Assembly: GCA_023391285.1 (NCBI GenBank)
Contig: JAEWBF010000092.1
Span: forward strand, 1-39,342
Source of the DNA: Verrucomicrobiota bacterium
Lineage (GTDB): Bacteria; Verrucomicrobiota; Verrucomicrobiia; Opitutales; Opitutaceae
Direction: 5' to 3'
Length of the DNA: 39,342 nucleotides
Shown here: positions 16,809 to 23,185 of the stretch, one piece after another
How the letters are laid out: every line of letters begins with the position of its first letter
Position numbering within the stretch: the first letter of the stretch is position 1
Position numbers and translations under genes: made by a program
Notes under the pieces: model-generated
What the model saw: the letters and a program-made list of their open reading frames with translations, nothing else
Told to the model about the DNA's origin: nothing
Database searches by the model: none

Positions 16809-17399
16809 CTACTGAGTCCACGGATGGTCTTCACACCGAGCGACGAGGCCCGCTTTGACGGGATTATTGAGGATGTAGTCGCGCAGGCGCACGGTTTCGG
16901 AGTCGTTGCGCGACCAGCGGTCGAACCAGTCGGATTGCCAAAATGGACCCGTGCGGTTGAGCAGCCGATTAGCTCCTCTGGCGGTATGCCATTTCCAACC
17001 TCGCAAAGTATCCTTGAGTGGTTTGGCAGCCGCGCGAGGTTCCAAAAGGAGATGCACGTGGTTCGGCATCAGGGTGAAATGCAGCACGCTCCAGCCGCTG
17101 CGGTCGGGTAAGTCGCCGAAAGAAGCGACAACGAAATCGCACACGGACCGCTCGTGAAAAGGGCAAAACCCTCGAGCGGCGTGCAGGTAATGTTCGCAGA
17201 TCGAAAAATACTTTCGTTGAAGCGTGGCGAAGTCGGGGGAGTTTGGCTCGATGCGCCTCAGAGAATCGTGAATTTCGCGGACGCGAGTCAGCGCTTCAGC
17301 AGGGATTGAGCCGACACAGCGAACGGTCACGAAGTGAGGGCGATCTGTGACTTCCCAGTGCGGCAGTCGATAGCGCCATCGCTCGCGCGTTTCCGGCAT
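16809..17399 (-). CDS. REP-associated tyrosine transposase (TnpA-REP, Y1 HUH family)
   Basis: The ATG at 17399 (MPETRERWRYRL) gives 196 residues. The longer frame would begin with TTG inside a flanking palindrome (17435), so I reject it. The protein has the HUH motif as His114-Val-His116 in LMPNHVHLLLEP, and the catalytic Tyr175 in RDYILNNPVKAGLV, preceded by FWQSDWFDRW. These are single-stranded nickases related to IS200/IS605 transposases. They are single-copy 'domesticated' genes thought to spread the REP palindromes that flank them. Three such palindromes flank this gene (16783-16807, 17423-17447, 17461-17485), making a REPtron. The GC content resembles that of its neighbours. Confidence 0.92.
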   Translation of the reverse strand: MPETRERWRYRLPHWEVTDRPHFVTVRCVGSIPAEALTRVREIHDSLRRIEPNSPDFATLQRKYFSICEHYLHAARGFCPFHERSVCDFVVASFGDLPDRSGWSVLHFTLMPNHVHLLLEPRAAAKPLKDTLRGWKWHTARGANRLLNRTGPFWQSDWFDRWSRNDSETVRLRDYILNNPVKAGLVARCEDHPWTQ

Positions 17400-17422
17400 G
17401 CGGGTAGGTTGCGACGGAAAGC

Positions 17423-17447
17423 GTAGCACGGTCAATTTGACCGTGCT
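17423..17447 (+). repeat. REP palindrome, right flank, plus orientation
   Basis: GTAG (17423-17426) overlaps the left arm AGCACGGTCAA. The right arm is TTGACCGTGCT around a single T. It lies between the transposase start and leuA and is inverted relative to the next palindrome, which gives a BIME-like pair. Confidence 0.8.
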
Positions 17448-17460
17448 TGGATGACGTGAA

Positions 17461-17485
17461 AGCGCGGTCAGGTTGACCGCGCTAC
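17461..17485 (-). repeat. REP palindrome, right flank, minus orientation
   Basis: Arms AGCGCGGTCA and TGACCGCGCT surround GGT, with CTAC (GTAG on the minus strand) at 17482-17485. It begins about four bases beyond the leuA stop codon, so it may also act as the leuA 3' hairpin. It differs from the 16783 copy by one compensated base pair. Confidence 0.8.
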
Positions 17486-17489
17486 GAGG

Positions 17490-19166
17490 TTAGTTCTTCG
17501 TGAGGGTGCGGTTGAGGGCGCTGACGATTGCTTTGATCGAGGCGAGCTCGATATTCGTATCGGTGCCGGCGCCGAAGAGCGTGAGGCCGCGGTCGGTTTT
17601 GATTTGGATATACGAAACCGCGCGGGCTTCAGCGCCTTTGCCGAGCGAGTGTTCGGAATAGCTGAGCACTTCGAACTTCGGCAGGGTCGTGTCGGTGAGC
17701 GCGCGCACGAAGGCGTCGATGGGGCCGTTGCCTTGCGCGGTGAGTTCGACGAGCTGGCCGTCGATGGTGATGCGCGCGGTGCAGTCGACGGCTCCGTTGC
17801 GTTCGAGGGATTTGAAATGCTCGAGGCGAATCGGCGAGGTGCGGTCGAGGTATTCGCGTTGGAACGCGTCGTGAATCTCGGCGGTCGTGAGCTCGCGGCC
17901 GGTGGTGTCGGCGAGATCGTTGATGATCTTGCCGATCTCCTTGTGCATCGCTTTCGGCAGTTGGTAACCGAACTCGTGGTCGAGCACGTAGGCGACGCCG
18001 CCTTTGCCGGACTGGCTGTTGATGCGAATGATGGCTTTGTAGCTGCGGCCGATGTCGGCGGGATCGATCGGGATGTAGAGGACGTCCCACGGATCGTTGG
18101 GCTTTTGCGGATCGCGGACGGCCCAGGATTTGTTGATGGCGTCCTGGTGTGAACCGCTGAAGGCGGTGAAGACCAGCTCGCCGGCGTAGGGCTGGCGGGG
18201 CGGGACTTCGAGGCGCGTGGTGCGTTCGTAGACCTCGCGAATCTCGTTGATGTTGGAGAAGTCGAGGTTCGGGTGGATGCCGTGCGTGTAGAGGTTCAGG
18301 GCGACGACGACGATGTCGAGGTTGCCCGTGCGTTCGCCGTTGCCGAAGAGCGTGCCCTCGACGCGGTCGGCGCCGGCGAGCAGGGCGAGTTCGGTGGCGG
18401 CGACGCCGGTGCCGCGGTCGTTGTGCGTGTGCAGCGAAACGATCGTGCGGTCGCGGCGCGTCAGGTGTGTGCACATCCACTCGATCTGGTCGGCGTGGAC
18501 GTTGGGTGTGGCGTATTCGACGGTGGCGGGGAGGTTGAGGATGATCTTGTTCTCGACGGTTGGCTGCCAGACGTCGGTGACGGCTTCGCAGATCTCCAGT
18601 GCGAATTCGAGCTCGGTGCTGGTGAAGCTTTCCGGGGAGTATTCGAGACGGATGTGGGTGCCGGCGGCGACGAGCGGCGCCATGTGAGTTTTCAGGAAGC
18701 CGACGGCGTGCGTGGCGATTTTGACGATCGCGGATTTGTCGGCGTTGAAAACGTAGCGGCGCTGGGCGGGCGACGTGGAGTTGTAGAGATGGAAGATGAC
18801 GTTCTTCGCGCCGCGCAGGGCTTCCAGCGAGCGCGTGATCAGGTCCTCGCGGCATTGGCAGAGGATCTGGATGGCGACGTCGTCGGGGATGCGGTTTTCC
18901 TCGATCAGGCGGCGGCAGAAATCGAATTCGATTTGCGATGCGGAGGGAAAGCCGACCTCGATTTGTTTGAAGCCGATGCGGACCAGCAGGTCGAAGTATT
19001 CGAGCTTTTCCTCGACGCTCATGGGTTGGGCGAGGGCTTGATTGCCGTCGCGGAGGTCGACGCTGCACCAGAGCGGGGCACGGGTGAGCGTGCGGTTGGG
19101 CCATTGGCGGTTGGGCAGATCGACGGGAGGAAACGGGCGGTATTTGCTAACGGGAGCAGATTGCAT
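17490..19166 (-). CDS. leuA: 2-isopropylmalate synthase
   Basis: This 558-residue enzyme condenses acetyl-CoA with 2-ketoisovalerate in the first committed step of leucine synthesis. The length and order fit the long LeuA type: a TIM-barrel catalytic domain (about 25-320) with SVDLRDGNQAL (metal ligand Asp40), IEVGFPSASQIEFDF, and the metal-binding HTHNDRGTG (His246, His248). FGNGERTGN follows, then the linker and the C-terminal LeuA regulatory domain (about 430-555), which mediates leucine feedback inhibition (DRGLTLFGAGTDTNIELAS). No other leu genes are adjacent. A Leu-rich 16-codon leader and terminator precede it (19209-19372), implying attenuation. The 3' end abuts a REP palindrome. Confidence 0.96.
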   Translation of the reverse strand: MQSAPVSKYRPFPPVDLPNRQWPNRTLTRAPLWCSVDLRDGNQALAQPMSVEEKLEYFDLLVRIGFKQIEVGFPSASQIEFDFCRRLIEENRIPDDVAIQILCQCREDLITRSLEALRGAKNVIFHLYNSTSPAQRRYVFNADKSAIVKIATHAVGFLKTHMAPLVAAGTHIRLEYSPESFTSTELEFALEICEAVTDVWQPTVENKIILNLPATVEYATPNVHADQIEWMCTHLTRRDRTIVSLHTHNDRGTGVAATELALLAGADRVEGTLFGNGERTGNLDIVVVALNLYTHGIHPNLDFSNINEIREVYERTTRLEVPPRQPYAGELVFTAFSGSHQDAINKSWAVRDPQKPNDPWDVLYIPIDPADIGRSYKAIIRINSQSGKGGVAYVLDHEFGYQLPKAMHKEIGKIINDLADTTGRELTTAEIHDAFQREYLDRTSPIRLEHFKSLERNGAVDCTARITIDGQLVELTAQGNGPIDAFVRALTDTTLPKFEVLSYSEHSLGKGAEARAVSYIQIKTDRGLTLFGAGTDTNIELASIKAIVSALNRTLTKN

Positions 19167-19208
19167 GAGCGAAAACGGTTTAGGCTAAAATGCAGATGAG
19201 GACAGACC

Positions 19209-19236
19209 TAAAAACACGCCGGCCAACGAGGCGGCG
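19209..19236 (-). terminator. Candidate leuA attenuator (terminator) hairpin
   Basis: On the minus strand a stem of four plus three base pairs with one bulged base (CGCC/GGCG and GGC/GCC) closes a five-base loop and is followed by TGTTTTTA. It lies between the 19281-19331 leader and the leuA start. It could terminate transcription when leucine is plentiful. Confidence 0.55.
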
Positions 19237-19242
19237 GACAAA

Positions 19243-19318
19243 CCCAGGCGAGGACGCACGATCGGCCGCTAGGCGGCGATTCAGAGATCGTGCGCGGTGG
19301 TAAGTCGAAGAGCCTGGG
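19243..19318 (-). promoter_or_regulatory. Nested stems of the leuA leader (pause/antiterminator region)
   Basis: Nine-base arms at 19255-19263 and 19286-19294 (CGCACGATC/GATCGTGCG) are nested within seven-base arms at 19243-19249 and 19312-19318 (CCCAGGC/GCCTGGG). A small GCCGC-TAG-GCGGC hairpin lies inside. The leader reading frame runs through the 5' arms, so ribosome position would decide which stems form. Confidence 0.5.
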
Positions 19319-19331
19319 CGAGGATTCGCAT
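19281..19331 (-). CDS. Putative leucine leader peptide of leuA (16 residues)
   Basis: The minus-strand ATG at 19331 encodes MRILAQALRLTTAHDL and ends with TGA. Four of sixteen residues are Leu (CTC, CTT, CTT, CTC). It lies about 115 bases before leuA, overlaps the 5' arms of nested stems and is followed by a T-tailed hairpin. There is no Shine-Dalgarno. A promoter candidate (19343-19372) would place the transcript start about five bases before the ATG, so translation could be leaderless. The frame is also open further upstream, which weakens the case. Confidence 0.5.
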   Translation of the reverse strand: MRILAQALRLTTAHDL

Positions 19332-19342
19332 CAAGGGTGGGG

Positions 19343-19372
19343 GAGATATCGGCGGGTGATAAAGAAAGTCAA
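19343..19372 (-). promoter_or_regulatory. Candidate housekeeping promoter of leuA
   Basis: On the minus strand TTGACT (19367-19372) and TATCTC (19343-19348) are separated by 18 bases. The predicted start would be near 19336, just before the leader ATG. Confidence 0.45.
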
Positions 19373-19521
19373 GGGAGGGGTGAAGGAGCGCGGCGCAGCG
19401 GGGCGGCGTCGGCGGGGACAAAAAGTTGTGGAACTCTGAATCCAAGGGGCGCTGGCGGACGTAACCGGACAGATTATGAGGGCGTCTTGCCTGAAGTGCG
19501 TGATTTCGCCTTCGTCTATCC

Positions 19522-20112
19522 ATGTCTGACGAACCCGCTTTCGACCTCAACGGTTGCTTGGAGCGGGTGCGTGCGGGCGACCAGGCAGCGGCGCGCGAGT
19601 TGGTGGAGCATCTTTACCTGTTGGTTATTCGGATTGTGCGCGCGCGATTACCGCGGCGGGTGCCGGAGGAAGATCTCGCGCAGGAGATTTTCATGAAGAT
19701 GTTTACGCGCATGGATCAGTATCATGGCGCGGTGCCGTTTCCGCACTGGGTGTCGCGGATTGCGGTCACCACGTGCATCGATCATCTCCGCGCGCAGAAG
19801 CGGCGGCCGGAGTTTCGCTGGGCGGATTTGTCGGAGAACGAGGCCAACATGCTCGATGCGGTGTTGACCAACGAGAATGCGGCGGCGCCGGACGACTCGC
19901 TCGCCGCGCATGAACTCGTGCACAAGCTGATGGGGCAGTTGAAACCGGAAGACCGGATGGTGCTGCAGTTGCTGGATCTCGAACAGAAGACGATTGCGGA
20001 AGTGAAGGAGTTGACGGGATGGAACACCTCGTTGGTGAAAGTGCGGGCGTTCCGGGCACGTCGGAAGTTGCAGAAGTTGTTTCAGGAACTACAACGAAAG
20101 GAGCGAACATGA
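19522..20112 (+). CDS. ECF-type RNA polymerase sigma factor
   Basis: The 196-residue protein has sigma-2 (about 14-90: CLERVRAGDQAAARELVEH, then EEDLAQEIFMKMFTRMDQY and FPHWVSRIAVTTCIDHLRAQ) and sigma-4 (about 130-190: MGQLKPEDRMVLQLLDLEQKT, IAEVKELTGWNTSLVKVRAF). It lacks extra C-terminal domains. It overlaps the next small membrane-protein gene by ATGA (ATG 20109, TGA 20110-20112). That coupling is typical of a sigma factor with its anti-sigma partner. Confidence 0.92.
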   Translation: MSDEPAFDLNGCLERVRAGDQAAARELVEHLYLLVIRIVRARLPRRVPEEDLAQEIFMKMFTRMDQYHGAVPFPHWVSRIAVTTCIDHLRAQKRRPEFRWADLSENEANMLDAVLTNENAAAPDDSLAAHELVHKLMGQLKPEDRMVLQLLDLEQKTIAEVKELTGWNTSLVKVRAFRARRKLQKLFQELQRKERT

Positions 20113-20408
20113 ACCACAACGACCAGGCGTGGCAGAAGTTGGTGACGGCGGCCCGTCAGGTGCGCGATGACCGCGACACGGCGGCGCCGTTTGGTTTTGC
20201 GAGTCGCGTGGCGGCTTTGGCGATGGAGCGGCGCAGCGAAGGAGTGGGCGCGCTGTTGGAACGTTTCTCGTGGCGGGCGCTGGCGGCGGCGGTGCTGCTG
20301 GCGGTGGGCGGTGCGGCGACGAATTACGCGATGGCACCGGCGGCAACGGCGGTGGATGAAGCGCCGATGGACGAAAACGAAGTGATCGTGGTCTTCGACA
20401 TTTCCTGA
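20109..20408 (+). CDS. Small single-pass membrane protein, probable anti-sigma factor
   Basis: This 99-residue protein begins at the ATG overlapping the sigma gene's stop. The first about 55 residues are cytoplasmic and helical (WQKLVTAARQVRDDRDTAAP, FASRVAALAMERRSEG). A single transmembrane helix follows (about 54-72: ALAAAVLLAVGGAATNYAMA), with an acidic outer tail. It has no recognisable zinc anti-sigma motif (no HxxxCxxC). The assignment as regulator of the preceding sigma factor rests on gene coupling and topology. Confidence 0.65.
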   Translation: MNHNDQAWQKLVTAARQVRDDRDTAAPFGFASRVAALAMERRSEGVGALLERFSWRALAAAVLLAVGGAATNYAMAPAATAVDEAPMDENEVIVVFDIS

Positions 20409-20416
20409 ACCTCGCG

Positions 20417-20812
20417 ATGAGTCCAAATTGGAAAGTGGTTCTTGCGTTCGCGGGCGTGTTTGCCGCGGGGGTGGTGTTTGGCGCAACCTTGGGTTCGCGG
20501 TGGATCAAGTTTGAGCGGCTGGAAAAGCGTCCGCCGTTGAACGAGCGGATTTTATCGCGGTTCGAAACGGAACTGAAGCTCACGCCGGAGCAGGTGGAGA
20601 AGTTGCGGCCGATCGCGAAGCGGATGGAGGCGGAGACGCATCGCATGCGGCGCGAGGCGGCGATCAACTACCGGAATGCGATGGATGCGTTTTCGCAGGA
20701 GATCGGGGTAAATCTGAATTCCGAGCAGCGGGAGCTATTCAATCAGATGCGTCAGCGTTTTCGCGAGCGGATGGAGAGGCGGGAGAAGGAAGGGTTTCGG
20801 TTGCCGGACTGA
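20417..20812 (+). CDS. Periplasmic Spy/CpxP-like protein with membrane anchor
   Basis: The 131-residue protein has an N-terminal hydrophobic segment (about 6-25: WKVVLAFAGVFAAGVVFGAT) acting as anchor or signal. An all-helical, Arg/Glu-rich domain follows with an LTPEQ motif (about 55-59) and a second helical hairpin (NLNSEQRELFNQMRQRF). The LTxxQ motif and length match the CpxP/Spy/ZraP group of periplasmic stress-sensing or chaperone proteins. It lies eight bases after the preceding gene. The likely role is sensing envelope stress for the linked sigma factor; this is inference. Confidence 0.72.
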   Translation: MSPNWKVVLAFAGVFAAGVVFGATLGSRWIKFERLEKRPPLNERILSRFETELKLTPEQVEKLRPIAKRMEAETHRMRREAAINYRNAMDAFSQEIGVNLNSEQRELFNQMRQRFRERMERREKEGFRLPD

Positions 20813-20839
20813 CGCGGCGCGATGCGCCGCGCGGTTTTG
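20813..20839 (+). terminator. Terminator-like hairpin after the sigma operon
   Basis: Arms CGCGGCGC (20813-20820) and GCGCCGCG (20824-20831) surround GAT and are followed by CGGTTTTG. It lies directly after the last stop. Confidence 0.65.
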
Positions 20840-20914
20840 AGTTCTGGGTTTTGAGTTTTGGGTTCTGGGCTCAAATAACCCTTGCGTGAGGGAAGTTCGG
20901 GGGCATGGTGCGCG

Positions 20915-21021
20915 TCGGCCAGGTGCCATGCATGGGCAGGCGCGTGAACTCCGCCAGGACCGGAAGGTAGCAACGGCAACGACGTTCTCCCAGTGCCGTG
21001 GAGTGCCTGGCCACTTTTTTT
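20915..21021 (+). ncRNA. ffs: Signal recognition particle RNA (4.5S, small bacterial type)
   Basis: The SRP signature is present: GCCAGGACCGGAAGGTAGCAACGGC forms the conserved apical domain (20952-20976 region), with the GGAA tetraloop context and asymmetric internal loop that bind Ffh. The outer stem pairs GGCCAGG (20917-20923) with CCTGGCC (21006-21012). A TTTTTTT run (21015-21021) follows as terminator. It lies about 120 bases before dnaX, a neighbourhood known for this RNA in many bacteria. The ends are estimated to within a few bases. Confidence 0.92.
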
Positions 21022-21041
21022 GCCGCTGAACGCGGCGAGAA

Positions 21042-21126
21042 AGTTGAGAGATGAGAGTTGAGGGTTGAGAGAAAACGTGGGCCGCGGAGTTTTCGGCTTT
21101 TCACCCTCAACTCTCAGCTCTCAACT
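21042..21126. repeat. 24-base inverted repeat (AGTTGAGAG family) between SRP RNA and dnaX
   Basis: Arms 21042-21065 and 21103-21126 are inverted copies with one mismatch, separated by 37 bases. The arms are polypurine/polypyrimidine and consist of short GAGTTGAG-like units. Transcribed, it would form a strong stem just before the TTG start of dnaX. Confidence 0.7.
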
Positions 21127-21139
21127 CTGAACTTCTGCC

Positions 21140-22288
21140 TTGAGCACCACCTACCAAGTCATCGCGAGAAAGTGGCGGCCGCAGACGTTTGACGACGTCG
21201 TCGGTCAGGATCACGTCGTGCGGACCTTGAAGAACGCGATCGCGCGGAACCGGATCGCGCATGCGTATCTGTTCGTGGGGCCGCGCGGGACGGGGAAGAC
21301 GTCGACGGCGCGAATTTTTGCGAAGGCGTTGAATTGCACGGATGGACCGAAGGCGGATTTCGATCCGAATGATCCGGCCTGCAAAGCGATCGCGGAGGGC
21401 TCGCATCTCGATGTGATCGAGATCGACGGTGCTTCGAACAACGGCGTCGATCAGGTGCGCGACTTGCGGGACACGGTGCAATACGCGCCGGCGCAGGGTA
21501 AGTTCAAAGTCTATATCATCGACGAAGTGCACATGTTGTCGGCGGCGGCGTTCAATGCGCTGCTGAAGACGCTCGAGGAGCCGCCGGAGCACGTGAAGTT
21601 CGTGTTTGCGACGACGGATCCGCAGAAGGTGCTGCCGACGATCGTGTCGCGGTGTCAGCGTTTTGACCTGAAACCGATACCGGCGCCCTTGATTGTGGAG
21701 CGGCTGAAGAAGATCGCGACGAGCGAGAAGGTAAAGATCACCGATGGCGCGTTGGAGTGCATCGCTCGGATGGCGGACGGCGGCATGCGCGATGCGCAGT
21801 CGATCCTGGATCAGATGATTTCGTTCTGCGGCGCCGAGGTGACTGAACCGGAAGTGCTGGATGTTTACGGGCTCGTGTCGGCGGAAAAGATCGCGGAGCT
21901 GGGCGCGGCGCTCGCGGCGGGGGATCATCAAAAGATCGTCGCGCTGGTGGACGAATGCGATGCGAACGGGCGCGATCTCGTGCGACTGTTATCGGATTTG
22001 CAGGCGCATGTGCGGGCGGCGTTGCTCGATGCGATTGCGAAGGGTGGGAAGAGCAAGATGCTCGGGAGCGAGCTGACGACCGAGCAGATTACGCGGATGC
22101 TCGATGGGCTGCGCGAAGGTGAGGGCGCGGTGAAGCTTGGTCTCGCGGAGAAGATCAATTTCGAGGTGACGTTGCTGAAGGCGGTCGATGCGAGCCGGGC
22201 GCGTGCGATCGACAGCTTGATCAAGGAACTGGCGGCGCTGGCGGAAGAAGCGACGGGGGCGGCGGGCGACGAAAAAAAAAAGGGCTGA
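21140..22288 (+). CDS. dnaX: DNA polymerase III subunit gamma (zero-frame DnaX product)
   Basis: The 382-residue product is the clamp-loader ATPase of the replicative polymerase. It has a TTG start, KWRPQTFDDVVGQDHV (11-26), Walker A in GPRGTGKTST (47-56), Walker B IIDEVHML (126-133), sensor-1 ATTDPQKV and the SRC arginine-finger region, then a helical lid and collar domain. The usual zinc module has four Cys; here only Cys66 and Cys81 remain. The zero frame stops in TGA right after a run of ten A. A -1 shift at A-AAA-AAG (22276-22282) would continue for 146 residues (see the next entry). So this is the short form. Confidence 0.95.
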   Translation: MSTTYQVIARKWRPQTFDDVVGQDHVVRTLKNAIARNRIAHAYLFVGPRGTGKTSTARIFAKALNCTDGPKADFDPNDPACKAIAEGSHLDVIEIDGASNNGVDQVRDLRDTVQYAPAQGKFKVYIIDEVHMLSAAAFNALLKTLEEPPEHVKFVFATTDPQKVLPTIVSRCQRFDLKPIPAPLIVERLKKIATSEKVKITDGALECIARMADGGMRDAQSILDQMISFCGAEVTEPEVLDVYGLVSAEKIAELGAALAAGDHQKIVALVDECDANGRDLVRLLSDLQAHVRAALLDAIAKGGKSKMLGSELTTEQITRMLDGLREGEGAVKLGLAEKINFEVTLLKAVDASRARAIDSLIKELAALAEEATGAAGDEKKKG

Positions 22289-22321
22289 TTGACGCGCTCG
22301 AGGCGCGGCTCGACGCCGCGC
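22276..22321 (+). promoter_or_regulatory. dnaX slippery site with downstream GC hairpin
   Basis: Ten consecutive A (22272-22281) contain the heptamer A-AAA-AAG in the correct phase, identical to the E. coli dnaX slippery site. A TGA lies one codon later. A perfect 7-bp hairpin (arms GCGCGGC 22303-22309 and GCCGCGC 22315-22321, loop TCGAC) follows. The A run is also long enough for transcriptional slippage, the mechanism known in Thermus dnaX. I see no clear Shine-Dalgarno stimulator upstream. Confidence 0.75.
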
Positions 22322-22722
22322 GGGAGCAGGGGGCAGAGGGCAGGGAGCGGGAGGGCGCGGCGGTAAATGGCGTTGTGGCACCGATCCCGGCCGCGCGTGA
22401 GCCGACGGATTCTTTGCCGATCGCTGTTCAACCGCCTCGTAACGATGCGGGCACTTCGACGGGAAGTGACGATGACACAAATGTGTGGCCGACGGAGGCG
22501 GAGGAGGCGGCGTTTTTGTCGGAGGCGAGTGAGCGCGGTGAGAAGGTCGTGCCGGTTTCGCGCGAGCGGGAGGAGGAAATAGAGGACGATGCGAAGGCGC
22601 TCCCGAAGTTGGATGAATTGGTAAACCGGATACCGGCGGAGACGCGGGAGTTGTTGGATGAGTTGTTTCGGGCGCGGTTTGTGGCGGTGCGACGCGTGAA
22701 AAAGAAGGATTTGAAAGTGTGA
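22282..22722 (+). CDS. dnaX: DnaX tau-specific C-terminal extension, -1 frame continuation
   Basis: In the -1 frame the sequence is open without interruption from the slippery site to a TGA at 22722, adding 146 residues (starts GLIDALEARLDAAREQG). A Gly/Ala-Pro linker follows, then an acidic segment (PTEAEEAAFLSEASERGE) and a C-terminal helical part (LPKLDELVNRIPAETRELLD, then RARFVAVRRVKKKDLKV). The full-length tau would be 527 residues. It has no start codon with a ribosome site near 22282; the ATG at 22366-22375 would miss half of the open region. In tau, the extra C-terminal region binds the polymerase alpha subunit and the helicase. It is treated here as part of dnaX, not as a separate gene. 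Confidence 0.75.
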   Translation, partial: GLIDALEARLDAAREQGAEGREREGAAVNGVVAPIPAAREPTDSLPIAVQPPRNDAGTSTGSDDDTNVWPTEAEEAAFLSEASERGEKVVPVSREREEEIEDDAKALPKLDELVNRIPAETRELLDELFRARFVAVRRVKKKDLKV

Positions 22723-22773
22723 GGTGCGCGACGGGCGGGATGGCGCGCGCGGCGGGTGTCGCGGCGGTTGATC

Positions 22774-22793
22774 GCCTGCAAGCAGGCTTCTAC
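22774..22793 (-). repeat. GTAG palindrome at the 3' end of the GGCT-like gene
   Basis: GCCTGC-AA-GCAGGC with GTAG on the minus strand (CTAC 22790-22793). The gene's TAG stop (22790-22792) is the TAG of this GTAG. It has the REP-like layout. Confidence 0.65.
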
Positions 22794-23167
22794 AATTCGC
22801 TCCAGAGGCCGGTGGAGATGACGGGGCGGTTTTCGACGGATTGGGCGTAGAGGTAGGTGTCGACGGTTTGAGGCGCGAAAGGTGGAAGGAGTTTTATGGG
22901 TTCGCGGCGGTAGAGGCCTTCGGCGGTGCCTTCGAAGGCGTCGAGGCGGGCGAGGGTTGCGGTGTCGACGGACCAAACTTCGCCGGCGACCCCCGTGGTG
23001 TCGTCGGGGGCGGCGATCATGCCGGGGTAATCGCCGAGGTGGTGAAGGCGATAGCCGGAGACCGTGCGGGCTTCGCCGAGGAGTTGTTGGTCGGCGAGGA
23101 CGTGGTGGTTGGAGCAGCCGCGTTTCAGGGTGCCGTAAACGAAGATGAGATGCGAGGCGGCGGACAT
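22790..23167 (-). CDS. Gamma-glutamylcyclotransferase-like (AIG2/GGCT family) protein
   Basis: This 125-residue protein matches the compact GGCT fold. It has the substrate-binding signature FVYGTLKRG (Tyr11-Gly-Thr-Leu14), a beta-barrel core (GYRLHHLGDYPGMI), and the general base Glu79 in LDAFEG; YRR and VDTYLY follow. Family members cyclise gamma-glutamyl amines or related amides. The specific substrate is not visible. It ends in a TAG that is part of a GTAG palindrome. It is transcribed on the minus strand downstream of the PP2C gene, across a 33-base gap that contains another GTAG palindrome. Confidence 0.88.
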   Translation of the reverse strand: MSAASHLIFVYGTLKRGCSNHHVLADQQLLGEARTVSGYRLHHLGDYPGMIAAPDDTTGVAGEVWSVDTATLARLDAFEGTAEGLYRREPIKLLPPFAPQTVDTYLYAQSVENRPVISTGLWSEL

Positions 23168-23185
23168 GGCGACGTGCGCGCGGTC

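Noticed and set aside
17629..19104. 491-residue minus-strand ORF in another frame of leuA
   Set aside because: Arg/His/Pro-rich shadow of the real leuA frame.
22375..22722. Separate 115-residue gene after dnaX
   Set aside because: The frame is open back to the dnaX slippery run without a credible ribosome site at the ATG; better explained as the tau tail.
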